The position numbers and the translations under genes were made by a program. A stretch of DNA of 21,962 bases from Pontibacterium sp049599735 (GTDB taxonomy: Bacteria > Pseudomonadota > Gammaproteobacteria > Pseudomonadales > Balneatricaceae): positions 1 through 21,962 of the forward strand of contig JBMYOX010000059.1 in the NCBI GenBank assembly GCA_049599735.1, written 5' to 3'. The notes beneath the pieces are model-generated. The model worked only from the letters and a program-made list of their open reading frames with translations, was not told the DNA's origin and made no database searches. This document shows, one piece after another, positions 15,570-21,962 of this stretch. Position 1 is the first letter of the stretch. Every line of letters starts with the position of its first letter.

Positions 15570-16676
15570 ATGTCTGAAATGATCAGCAATGAAGCTCTTT
15601 TTACAGCGGCAGAGCGTGTGATGCGTGATGGCGGGGTACCTACACTGGATGTAATGGCCGAGGCACTGTCCTGTGATCCGGTAGAATTAAAAGAACCTTA
15701 TGAGCACTGGTGGGCGCTGCTTGCCGGTCGTATGAGAAGTGGTTCCCGTACCGTGGATGTCAGCATTCATGATGTTCCGGACACCATTAATACCGCATTT
15801 TCACGTATCTGGAATGAAGCGTTGCATGAAGCTTATAATAGTTTCAACCTGGAGCGCCGTTATCAGAATGTAGGTGCTGAAGAACTGCAACGCCACCATG
15901 AAGAAGAGTTGCACCGTACCCGTGCCAGAATTGATGAAGTGGAAGACCGGCATCGTGAGCAGGTGGAAGTTAACGGGGACGCTCAGCTACATATCAAAGC
16001 ACTGGAAGCTGAAGTAAAAGCACTTAAGGCAAGCCTGACCTCTGAAACAGGACAGAGAAAAGATGCAGAACATAAAACCTCCAAAATAGACCAGGAGCTT
16101 ATGCATCTTCGTCGTAGTGCTGATGAGGCCCGGCGCACCTTTGAGCAGCGTCTGAAAGATGAACAGCGCAGTGCGCTGGAGAGTGTGAGTAAGTCAGAAG
16201 CAGATGTTCGCTATTATCGTGGTGCACTGGAAAAGGTTCGCGATGAAAGCGGCAAAAAAGAGTCAGCCCTGACTAAAACGATTCATGATATTAAGGCTGA
16301 GCTGGCGAAAAAAGACGTTAAAATCGAAAGCCATCTGACGCAGATAAAAAGTCTGGAATCCAGTCTTAAGCTGGTTAAGCAGGAGCGCAGCGGTCTGAGT
16401 CGTGATTTGGCTAAGTTGAACAGCACTATTCTTACAGAGGCCAATAAAAACAAACGCCTTGAAGAAAAAGTGGTGACCCAGCAGGAAGATTTACGGGTGG
16501 CTCAACAGAAAAAGGTTGCTGCAGCTAACGAGGCCGCACGTCGCGAAAACGCGCTCAGAACCCAGCTGTCAGAGCGCGAAGATGAGATAATGCGCCTTCG
16601 GGGCCGTAATACGGTGCTTGAAAAACGCATGATTACCCTGGATGAAGAGATCAGGCGTGCGAAGTCCAGCCATTAA
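15570..16676 (+). CDS. KfrA-like DNA-binding coiled-coil protein
   Basis: A 368-aa protein starting 24 nt after rluC. Residues about 6-60 resemble the KfrA N-terminal (plasmid replication region DNA-binding) domain: ALFTAAERVMRDGGVPTLDV is followed by a helical segment. From about residue 100 to the end the sequence is almost entirely charged heptad-like helix (RHHEEELHRTRARIDEVEDR, then long Glu/Lys/Arg/Leu runs), which predicts one long coiled coil. Such proteins bind DNA and self-associate; KfrA of broad-host-range plasmids is an autorepressor and partition accessory (established). Here the gene is chromosomal, next to rluC and cysB, with no plasmid genes around. Its role is unknown. Confidence 0.7.
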   Translation: MSEMISNEALFTAAERVMRDGGVPTLDVMAEALSCDPVELKEPYEHWWALLAGRMRSGSRTVDVSIHDVPDTINTAFSRIWNEALHEAYNSFNLERRYQNVGAEELQRHHEEELHRTRARIDEVEDRHREQVEVNGDAQLHIKALEAEVKALKASLTSETGQRKDAEHKTSKIDQELMHLRRSADEARRTFEQRLKDEQRSALESVSKSEADVRYYRGALEKVRDESGKKESALTKTIHDIKAELAKKDVKIESHLTQIKSLESSLKLVKQERSGLSRDLAKLNSTILTEANKNKRLEEKVVTQQEDLRVAQQKKVAAANEAARRENALRTQLSEREDEIMRLRGRNTVLEKRMITLDEEIRRAKSSH

Positions 16677-16757
16677 AGCATGCCTTTTTATGCGTTTATG
16701 TTATTATAAAAGCAATTCTAATTACTTAATGGTTTGTTTTTCCTTTGGGAGTGCATT

Positions 16758-17732
16758 ATGAAACTGCAGCAGCTTCGTTATATCTGGGAAGTTGCCCGAC
16801 ACGATTTGAACGTATCGGCAACTGCACAGAGTCTCTACACTTCCCAGCCAGGGATCAGCAAGCAGGTGCGTTTATTAGAGGATGAACTGGGCGTTGAAGT
16901 TTTTGCCCGTAGTGGTAAGCATTTAACACGTGTGACACCGGCAGGGCAGGCCATTTTGAAGATTGCCGGTGAAATTCTTCAGAAAGTGGAGAGTATTAAG
17001 CAGGTTGCCCAGGAGTTTAGTGACGAAAAGAAAGGCAGTCTGGCTGTAGCGACAACCCATACCCAGGCGCGCTACGCGTTGCCACCTACGATTACTAATT
17101 TTATTGGCCAGTATCCGGATGTTTCGTTGCATATGCATCAGGGCACACCGATGCAGATTTCTGAGATGGCGGCAGATGGCACGGTTGATTTTGCGATAGC
17201 GACTGAAGCAATGTCTCATTTCAGCGATCTGGTGATGATGCCCTGCTATCGCTGGAATCGCTCGGTTGTTGTGCCTAAAGATCATCCTCTGGCGCAGGTA
17301 TCCAAATTAACGCTGCAGGATGTTGCTGCTTACCCGATCGTAACTTACGTGTTCGGCTTTACCGGGCGCTCAAAGCTGGACGAAGCTTTTCAGCGGGAGG
17401 GGTTGGATCCTAAAGTGGTGTTTACCGCTGTGGACTCTGATGTCATCAAAGCCTATGTTAGGTTGGGTCTGGGGGTTGGCATTATTGCCACTATGGCTTA
17501 CGAGGAAGAATACGATAATGACCTGGTCGCACTGGATGCCAGTCATTTGTTTGAATGCAGCACAACGAAAATCGGCTTCCGCAAAGGTACGTTTTTACGC
17601 GGTTATATGTACGATTTTATTGAGTGTTTCGCGCCTCATTTGACACCTGATGTGGTGCGTCAGGTTCAGTCGGCTACTAATCGTGCAGAAATTGATGAAA
17701 TTTTTGCTCATCAGGCCCTGCCCGATCTTTAA
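16758..17732 (+). CDS. cysB: LysR-type sulfur-assimilation regulator CysB
   Basis: Transcription factor that activates cysteine biosynthesis and sulfate assimilation genes when N-acetylserine is bound. From ATG 16758 it is 324 aa and starts MKLQQLRYIWEVARHDLNVS. A start eight codons upstream (16734) adds MFFLWECI, which is foreign to the family, while GGGAG lies just before the chosen ATG. The helix-turn-helix is at about 18-38. Thr100, Thr102 and Gln103 (TTHTQARYALP) and Thr202 occupy the same positions as the ligand-contacting residues of Klebsiella CysB. It lies alone on its transcript, followed by the terminator at 17756. Confidence 0.96.
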   Translation: MKLQQLRYIWEVARHDLNVSATAQSLYTSQPGISKQVRLLEDELGVEVFARSGKHLTRVTPAGQAILKIAGEILQKVESIKQVAQEFSDEKKGSLAVATTHTQARYALPPTITNFIGQYPDVSLHMHQGTPMQISEMAADGTVDFAIATEAMSHFSDLVMMPCYRWNRSVVVPKDHPLAQVSKLTLQDVAAYPIVTYVFGFTGRSKLDEAFQREGLDPKVVFTAVDSDVIKAYVRLGLGVGIIATMAYEEEYDNDLVALDASHLFECSTTKIGFRKGTFLRGYMYDFIECFAPHLTPDVVRQVQSATNRAEIDEIFAHQALPDL

Positions 17733-17755
17733 TCGGGTGAAATAAGGTGATTTCG

Positions 17756-17782
17756 AAAAGAGGCTAAAAGGCCTCTTTTTTT
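17756..17782 (+). terminator. intrinsic terminator after cysB
   Basis: AAAAGAGGC (17756-17764) and GCCTCTTTT (17771-17779) form a perfect 9-bp stem with a 6-nt loop, followed by more T residues to 17782. It ends the cysB transcript. Confidence 0.93.
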
Positions 17783-17905
17783 GTTCTGCGAAATTTCTTA
17801 GCTGCTCCGCTGAAGGAGGGTTGTCTTGCTATAAAGAAAATTATTTACCTGAGTGCTGTCGGCAACCAGGCTGTTCAGCCCTAAAATACAGGCGTTTTTC
17901 TTTAT

Positions 17906-17917
17906 ATTGTCGACAAT
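17906..17917. promoter_or_regulatory. perfect 12-bp palindrome, probable operator upstream of prpE
   Basis: ATTGTCGACAAT is fully palindromic and lies 218 bp before the prpE start codon. Its outline (ATTGT..ACAAT) is that of operators bound by FCD-type GntR regulators, such as MdcY of malonate metabolism (ATTGTATACAAT, from memory). A GntR-type propionate regulator is the natural guess. No regulator gene is in the window. Confidence 0.5.
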
Positions 17918-17948
17918 CGTATGCCTGCTGTTTCTGGGCCTCTGCTGG

Positions 17949-17979
17949 CATTAAATAGGGTGTATCGCCTTATTTAATG
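17949..17979. repeat. AT-rich 9-bp inverted repeat upstream of prpE
   Basis: CATTAAATA (17949-17957) and TATTTAATG (17971-17979) are perfect complements around a 13-nt spacer. It could be a second operator or an RNA hairpin if transcription starts upstream of it. Confidence 0.45.
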
Positions 17980-18134
17980 GGTGCTAAAGATAATTGTAAG
18001 CCTTTTGTATTAGTTATATTCTTATCATAGTCAGTTAAAGTGTGCCTATCTAAACGGGCAAACTGTCTACAATAATAAAAATGCCTGTTATAAATCAGCC
18101 AGCTAACAATAATACAAGAAAGGGCCCGCTTACC

Positions 18135-20027
18135 ATGTCCTATCAAGCAGAATATACAAAATCTATCGAAACACCGGAATTGTTCTGGGGTGAGAAAGCA
18201 GAAGCTATCGAGTGGTTTAAAAAGCCGGAAACAATCCTGTCAAAAGATGAAAACGGCATTGATCGCTGGTTCGCAGATGGTGAATTGAATACCGCTTACC
18301 TGGCATTGGATTACCATGTCGATAATGGGCGTGGTGATAACCTGGCCGTTATTTTTGACTCACCGGTAACCGGTATTAAGCGTAAGCTGACCTACTGCGA
18401 GTTGCGTGATGAAGTGGCTAAATTTGCCGGTATTCTGAAAGCGCAGGGCGTTGGAAAAGGCGATCGCGTTGTTATTTATATGCCAATGGTGCCTGAAGCA
18501 ATGGTTGCCATGCTGGCTGTCGCACGCTTAGGTGCAATTCATTCGGTTGTATTTGGTGGCTTTGCGCCCCATGAGCTGGCTGTTCGTATTGATGATGCCG
18601 AGCCAAAAGTGATTGTTACTGCCTCTTGTGGTATTGAGATTGCCAAGGTTATTGAATACAAGCCAATGCTTGATTCTGCCATTGAAAAATCAGCCCACAA
18701 ACCTGATAGCTGCATTGTTCTACAGCGCCCGCAAGCTGAAGCCTCTATGATCGAAGGTCGTGACATCGACTGGGCAACCGCGATGGAAACCGCAGAGCCT
18801 GCTGATTGTGTGCCGGTTAAAAGTACAGATCCTCTGTATATTCTTTATACATCTGGTACTACGGGCAAACCTAAAGGTGTGGTGCGTGATAATGGCGGTC
18901 ATGCCGTTGCATTGAAATATTCCATGAAAGCCATTTACAACATGGAGCCAGGTGAAGTTTTCTGGGCAGCTTCGGATGTAGGCTGGGTGGTGGGTCACTC
19001 TTATATTGTTTATGGACCGCTACTGGCTGGCTGCACAACGGTTGTTTATGAAGGTAAGCCTGTACGTACACCAGATGCGGGTGCTTTCTGGCGGGTTTGT
19101 GCTGAATATGGTTGTAAGGCATTGTTCTCTGCGCCAACAACTTTTCGTGCTATCAAGAAAGAAGATCCGAATGCCGAGCTGCTAAAGCAATATGATCTGT
19201 CTAAGTTGCAGACAATCTTCATGGCGGGTGAGCGCCTGGATCCGCCGACTTATCACTGGACTGTAGAAACAACCGGCAAGCCAGTTGTTGACCATTGGTG
19301 GCAGACAGAAACCGGTTGGTCTATCTGTGGCAACTTGACCGGTGTTGAGATGAAACAGCCTAAACCAGGTTCATCAACTGTGCCTGTGCCGGGCTTTAAT
19401 GTGCAGATTCTGGATGCCGAAGGTCATGAAATGGCTGCGGGTGAACAAGGCTCTGTTGCTATTAAGCTGCCTTTGCCACCGAGTTGTCTGCCGACTGTAT
19501 GGGGTGATTTTGAGCGTTTCCGCACCGGCTATCTGACCGACTTCCCTGGCTATTACTGCTCTGGTGACGGTGGTTATAAAGACGAAGATGGTTATGTTTT
19601 CATCATGGGTCGTACGGATGATGTAATTAACGTGGCAGGTCATCGTCTTTCAACCGGTGAGATGGAAGAGATTGTAGCAGGCCATTCTGCGGTTGCTGAA
19701 TGTGCCGTTATCGGCATTAATGATCCGCTGAAAGGCCAGCAGCCTTTAGGTTTGGTGTTGCTGAAAAATGGTGTTGAGATTGAAGAGGACGCATTAGAAG
19801 CCGAACTGGTTGCACTGGTTCGTAAAGAGATTGGTGCGGTTGCCTGCTTTAAGCGTGCAATTGTGGTTCAGCGCCTGCCTAAAACCCGTTCAGGTAAGAT
19901 TCTGCGTAAGCTTTTGCGCCAGATTGCCGACGGTCACGAATACAGCGTACCATCAACTATTGATGATCCGGCCAGTCTGCCTGAAATTGCAGAGACCATG
20001 GGTCAACACGGTTTGGTTTCAGCGTAA
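18135..20027 (+). CDS. prpE: propionyl-CoA synthetase (propionate-CoA ligase) PrpE
   Basis: It activates propionate with ATP and CoA to propionyl-CoA through a propionyl-AMP intermediate. From ATG 18135 it is 630 aa and starts MSYQAEYTKSIETPELFWGE, as PrpE does. ATG 18081 would add 18 non-family residues. The adenylate-forming P-loop YTSGTTGKPKGV lies at 238-249. It is followed by VRDNGGHAVAL, the PrpE form of the region that reads differently (HTTGGYLL) in acetyl-CoA synthetases. ASDVGWVVGHSYIVYGPLLAG, the GRTDDVINVAGHR hinge block and the catalytic Lys588 in PKTRSGK complete the set. That lysine is the usual target of acetylation/propionylation control. No prpB, prpC or prpD is in view, so it stands alone between two terminators. 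Confidence 0.92.
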   Translation: MSYQAEYTKSIETPELFWGEKAEAIEWFKKPETILSKDENGIDRWFADGELNTAYLALDYHVDNGRGDNLAVIFDSPVTGIKRKLTYCELRDEVAKFAGILKAQGVGKGDRVVIYMPMVPEAMVAMLAVARLGAIHSVVFGGFAPHELAVRIDDAEPKVIVTASCGIEIAKVIEYKPMLDSAIEKSAHKPDSCIVLQRPQAEASMIEGRDIDWATAMETAEPADCVPVKSTDPLYILYTSGTTGKPKGVVRDNGGHAVALKYSMKAIYNMEPGEVFWAASDVGWVVGHSYIVYGPLLAGCTTVVYEGKPVRTPDAGAFWRVCAEYGCKALFSAPTTFRAIKKEDPNAELLKQYDLSKLQTIFMAGERLDPPTYHWTVETTGKPVVDHWWQTETGWSICGNLTGVEMKQPKPGSSTVPVPGFNVQILDAEGHEMAAGEQGSVAIKLPLPPSCLPTVWGDFERFRTGYLTDFPGYYCSGDGGYKDEDGYVFIMGRTDDVINVAGHRLSTGEMEEIVAGHSAVAECAVIGINDPLKGQQPLGLVLLKNGVEIEEDALEAELVALVRKEIGAVACFKRAIVVQRLPKTRSGKILRKLLRQIADGHEYSVPSTIDDPASLPEIAETMGQHGLVSA

Positions 20028-20055
20028 AAAGAGTTCCAACCCTTAGCTCATTTCA

Positions 20056-20079
20056 GGCGATCTTCGGATCGCCTTTTTT
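20056..20079 (+). terminator. intrinsic terminator after prpE
   Basis: GGCGATC (20056-20062), a TTCG tetraloop and GATCGCC (20067-20073) form a perfect 7-bp stem followed by TTTTTT (20074-20079). Confidence 0.95.
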
Positions 20080-20141
20080 ATGTGTGCAAAAAGCGGGATA
20101 GGGTGAGGTGTGTAATAAGCAGTGCTGAGGAGTTGGTGGCG

Positions 20142-20167
20142 CGGGACAGGTGTTCATATCCTGCCCG
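20142..20167. repeat. bulged 8-bp inverted repeat left of the IS element
   Basis: CGGG-A-CAGG (20142-20150) pairs with CCTGCCCG (20160-20167), leaving one bulged A and a 9-nt loop. There is no T-run, so it is not a terminator. It lies in a non-coding stretch (20080-20200) in which I see no gene. Confidence 0.4.
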
Positions 20168-20178
20168 TGAATCATGAT

Positions 20179-20193
20179 ATTACATAATGTAAT
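20179..20193. repeat. 15-bp palindrome next to the IS left end
   Basis: ATTACAT-A-ATGTAAT is perfect around a central A. Just before it lies the 8-bp palindrome ATCATGAT (20171-20178). It looks operator-like but has no downstream gene other than the decayed tnpB. It is possibly a relic of a promoter region split by the insertion. Confidence 0.4.
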
Positions 20194-20212
20194 TAGCAAA
20201 AGCCGCGTAAAC

Positions 20213-20259
20213 CCTCGCCCACTCGGGCGGGGATACAAGCAGGAACCGCGCAGCGGTTC
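20213..20259 (+). repeat. IS left-end double hairpin
   Basis: Two stems follow each other: 8 bp with a 4-nt loop at 20213-20232, and 7 bp with a 3-nt loop at 20243-20259. The first is the likely TnpA recognition hairpin of the left end. The second is unexplained. Confidence 0.6.
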
Positions 20260-20308
20260 TATTCTGGTGTTGCCTGGCTCTGTACATGTTCTTTCAGTGT
20301 TTCATTAC

Positions 20309-21271
20309 TGGCTCAAAGACTTCGACGCCATTGCACTGCAACAGGCGTGTATCAACCTAAATACGGCCTTTCAAAAGTTCTTTGATCCGAAGGATGCTGA
20401 CGCTACCCCTGGTTCAAACGTAAGCACGGTAAACAATCCAGCTATCGCTGCACCAATGTGAGCGCAGGCGAGAACTGGATTAAGGTGCCGAAGATGAAGC
20501 CCATCAAGGCGCGGATTCACCGTGAACTCACTGGAACACTCAAAAGCATTACCCTGTCGCGCACTGTCACAGGAAAATACTACGCCTCGTCGTTGATTGA
20601 GGACGGTGTAGATACATCTGTGCCGATGCAGACCGTGGAGACGGTTCTGGGTGTCGATATGGGACTGCCCCATCTTTCGATCGACTCTAAAGGTAACAAG
20701 GTGGCGAATCCTCGCTTCCTTAAACGCGTTCAGGCGAATTTACGGCGCAAACAGAAAGCCTTATCCCGCTGCCGGAAGAGAGTAAAGGGCGTGTGCAAGC
20801 GCGGCTGAAACTTGCTAAGGCGCATGAGCGCCTTGCAAGCGCCCGCGCTGACTTCCAACACAAACTGTCTCGACAACTCATTGACGAAAACCAGGCGGTG
20901 ATCGTCGAGACGTTAAAAGTGAAAGCATACTCAAGAACCGGAAGCTGGCTAAGTACATTGCTGACGCCAGTTGGAGAAAGCTAATCGACATGCTGGCGTA
21001 CAAGGCAAAAGCAGACAGTAAGCATCTGGTCAAAATCGACCAGTGGTTTGCCAGCTACAGGGCCTGCTCCTGCTGTGGGCATAAAGTCGATGCTTTGCCT
21101 CTGTCAGTGCGGCACTGGTCATGCCCGATCTGCCATACGGAACTGGATCGCGACATCAATGCCGCGATCAATATCCGCCAGCAGGGGATTGTTAAACTAC
21201 GGGCCGAAGAACTGTCGGTTCCTGCCAATGGAGGCTTGCGTAAGTCCGGTCACGTACCGGCTACGGCCTAA
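20309..21271 (+). pseudogene. tnpB: TnpB (IS605 OrfB, RNA-guided nuclease family), N-truncated and frameshifted
   Basis: TnpB is an RNA-guided DNA nuclease, ancestor of Cas12. About 320 codons of homology run from WLKDFDAIALQQA (20309) to the TAA at 21271. A full TnpB is nearer 370-400, so the N-terminal 60-80 residues are missing. The reading frame changes three times: near 20400 (before RYPWFKRKHGKQ), near 20800 (before VQARLKLAKAHER) and near 20915 (before SILKNRKLAKYIADASW). Each change is equivalent to the loss of one base. The RuvC residues remain: Asp in GVDMG (20656), Glu in VIVETLKV (20907) and Asp in LDRDINAAINI (about 21152). The zinc finger CSCC...CPIC (about 21065-21133) is also kept. 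Decay seems recent, or some shifts are sequencing errors. Confidence 0.88.
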
Positions 21272-21283
21272 GAAGTTGGAAGC

Positions 21284-21302
21284 CTCGCCCGACAGGGCAG
21301 AG
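21284..21302 (+). repeat. IS right-end hairpin
   Basis: Seven base pairs with one bulged A and a GACA loop, lying 13 bp beyond the tnpB stop and 6 bp before the inferred element end. In active relatives this zone is also the 3' part of the TnpB guide RNA (omega RNA), whose guide would then be copied from the flank starting about 21312. Confidence 0.65.
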
Positions 21303-21307
21303 AGCAG

Positions 21308-21871
21308 TCACTCCGTTATCAGTTTCAGGTATTTGGTATCAATATCGGCATCAAAATATGCCATGCCCAGTTTATTTAAGTACTCCAGGCGGTCTGCTTT
21401 CATCAAGTCTATTTCTGGTGCATCAAAACCATTTGCTTGATAGATGCCCGCCAGGCAGGCCATAAAGTGTTCACCCTCTTTCACTAGCAGCAGGCTTGCT
21501 GCGCCGACATCGGGTTTTACTTTAGTGTTCAGTTCTTCCGGGAGTTTGACGGCCAGGACAACGGGTTGCTCATCACCCTTAATGCGCACGCTGCGATTTC
21601 TTATCGTTTGCTCAGCCCAGTAAAAAGCCAGCTCTTTGCTTTGTGTTAAAAAAACCGGCTCAATGGATTCTGTGTAGGTATTGCCGATGGTTGCCATGGT
21701 TTTTTTGGCAGCGTCTTTTAGCATTTTATCACCGGAGCGTTTTAAACCCTGTGCTTTGATTGAGTCGATCAGGGCCGATGAAGTGCCGTGATACCAGGTA
21801 TCACCGGTAACAAATCCCTGGTCGGTTAACATATCTTTAGCATCTTTAAGGAAAGCAGGTGTATCAGCCAT
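21308..21871 (-). CDS. protein of unknown function with ADP-ribosyltransferase-like motif
   Basis: From ATG 21871 the protein is 187 aa; a GTG four codons upstream (21883) is an alternative, and neither has a strong ribosome-binding site. I do not recognise the family. TWYHGTSSALIDSIKAQGL (25-43) followed by EPVFLTQSKELAFYWAE (71-87) recalls the first two strands of H-Y-E class ADP-ribosyltransferase and Tpt1-like folds: His28 in YHGTS, and Tyr84 after a VFLT strand. A convincing third catalytic Glu is not evident. There is no signal peptide or membrane segment. Its stop codon (TCA on the plus strand, 21308-21310) lies in the inferred right end of the IS element, so the original C-terminus may have been lost. 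Confidence 0.6.
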   Translation of the reverse strand: MADTPAFLKDAKDMLTDQGFVTGDTWYHGTSSALIDSIKAQGLKRSGDKMLKDAAKKTMATIGNTYTESIEPVFLTQSKELAFYWAEQTIRNRSVRIKGDEQPVVLAVKLPEELNTKVKPDVGAASLLLVKEGEHFMACLAGIYQANGFDAPEIDLMKADRLEYLNKLGMAYFDADIDTKYLKLITE

Positions 21872-21906
21872 ATTCAAAATCACTTCGTCAGTTTGCAGTT
21901 AAAAGC

Positions 21907-21936
21907 AGGATAGGGAATGTGAAATTCTAACGTAAA
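21907..21936 (-). promoter_or_regulatory. possible promoter of the ART-like gene
   Basis: On the minus strand TTTACG (21936-21931) and TATCCT (21912-21907) are 18 bp apart, each matching 4 of 6 consensus bases. It is suitably placed about 35 bp upstream of the start codon. Weak evidence. Confidence 0.25.
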
Positions 21937-21962
21937 AAGCTATTTGATTCTTTAGTGGCTTA

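Larger units (their letters stand above)
17783..18134 (+). promoter_or_regulatory. upstream regulatory region of prpE
   Basis: About 350 bp without a gene. It holds the perfect palindrome at 17906-17917 and the AT-rich inverted repeat at 17949-17979. TTGTAA (17994-17999) with TATATT (18015-18020) is a weak sigma-70-like pair with a short 15-bp spacer. I looked for a sigma-54 -24/-12 pair and found none that is convincing. Confidence 0.5.
20200..21311 (+). mobile_element. decayed IS200/IS605-family element (tnpB only)
   Basis: Limits are approximate. The left end shows hairpin CCTCGCCC-ACTC-GGGCGGGG (20213-20232, one G-T pair) and a second hairpin GAACCGC-GCA-GCGGTTC (20243-20259). The right end shows CTCGCCC-GACA-GGGC-A-GAG (21284-21302), then AGTCAC. 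Left and right hairpins share the CTCGCCC/GGGC core, as expected for subterminal hairpins of this family, and there are no long terminal inverted repeats. No Y1 transposase (TnpA) is present. The only gene is a broken tnpB. I infer a non-autonomous or dead copy. Confidence 0.75.

Noticed and set aside
16678..16695. Weak hairpin after the KfrA-like gene as a terminator
   Set aside because: Only about four base pairs (GCAT/ATGC) around a T-rich loop; too weak to call.
17941..17960. Sigma-54 promoter for prpE (TGGCA at 17946)
   Set aside because: No GC element at the required -12 spacing follows the TGGCA.
18135..20027. Acetyl-CoA synthetase (acs) as identity of the 630-aa ligase
   Set aside because: The N-terminus and the VRDNGGHAVAL segment after the P-loop match propionyl-CoA synthetase, not acetyl-CoA synthetase, and the length fits PrpE.
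20053..20238. 61-codon minus-strand open frame between prpE and the IS
   Set aside because: It overlaps the prpE terminator and the IS left hairpin, and has no family resemblance.
20371..20673. 100-codon minus-strand open frame over the TnpB region
   Set aside because: Antisense shadow of the TnpB remnant, whose plus-strand homology is clear.

Overview
This window looks like the chromosome of a marine-type gammaproteobacterium, probably Oceanospirillales-like. From memory, the order PilZ protein, lolC, lolD, (gap), DUF2062 gene, comEC, exbB-like, exbD-like, lpxK, Trm112/YcaR gene, kdsB, low-molecular-weight PTP, murB, rne, rluC is the same as in Pseudomonas aeruginosa (PA2989 to PA2975). The protein sequences are typical of that class. 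The genus is an inference; no rRNA or other taxonomic marker is present.

Layout. 1-217 is the start of a PilZ-type gene on the minus strand. 328-2260 is a two-gene lipoprotein-release operon (a LolC/LolF-type permease and the LolD ATPase). Where lolE sits in Pseudomonas there is instead a minus-strand, visibly A+T-rich gene for a zinc-peptidase-like lipoprotein (2272-3066), then about 310 bp of non-coding DNA with a strong hairpin. 3380-3916 (minus, DUF2062 membrane protein) and 3986-6217 (plus, ComEC) diverge. From comEC to murB (3986-10813) the genes are nearly contiguous on the plus strand and mostly concern the cell envelope: an ExbB/ExbD-like pair, LpxK (lipid A kinase), a Trm112-family protein, KdsB (CMP-Kdo synthesis), an arsenate-reductase/phosphotyrosine-phosphatase fold protein and MurB (peptidoglycan precursor). 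A bidirectional terminator separates murB from the convergent rne gene. RNase E has a conserved catalytic half and a very long acidic Ala/Glu/Thr/Val-rich tail. rne and rluC diverge from a 548-bp region that probably encodes the long structured rne leader.

14586-17732 carries rluC, a KfrA-like coiled-coil DNA-binding protein and cysB, followed by a strong terminator. A roughly 400-bp regulatory region with a perfect 12-bp palindrome then leads to an orphan prpE (propionyl-CoA synthetase), also closed by a strong terminator.

The last 2 kb is accessory DNA. It holds a decayed IS200/IS605-type element with a TnpB gene that lacks its N-terminus and carries three frameshifts, all in the same direction, while keeping all three RuvC acidic motifs and the zinc finger. 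Its right end falls on the stop codon of a minus-strand gene of unknown function with an ADP-ribosyltransferase-like YHGTS motif. I saw no tRNA, rRNA or CRISPR array. No complete new multi-gene system is evident. The best leads are the lolE replacement, the orphan prpE operator, and the IS end joined to the ART-like gene.
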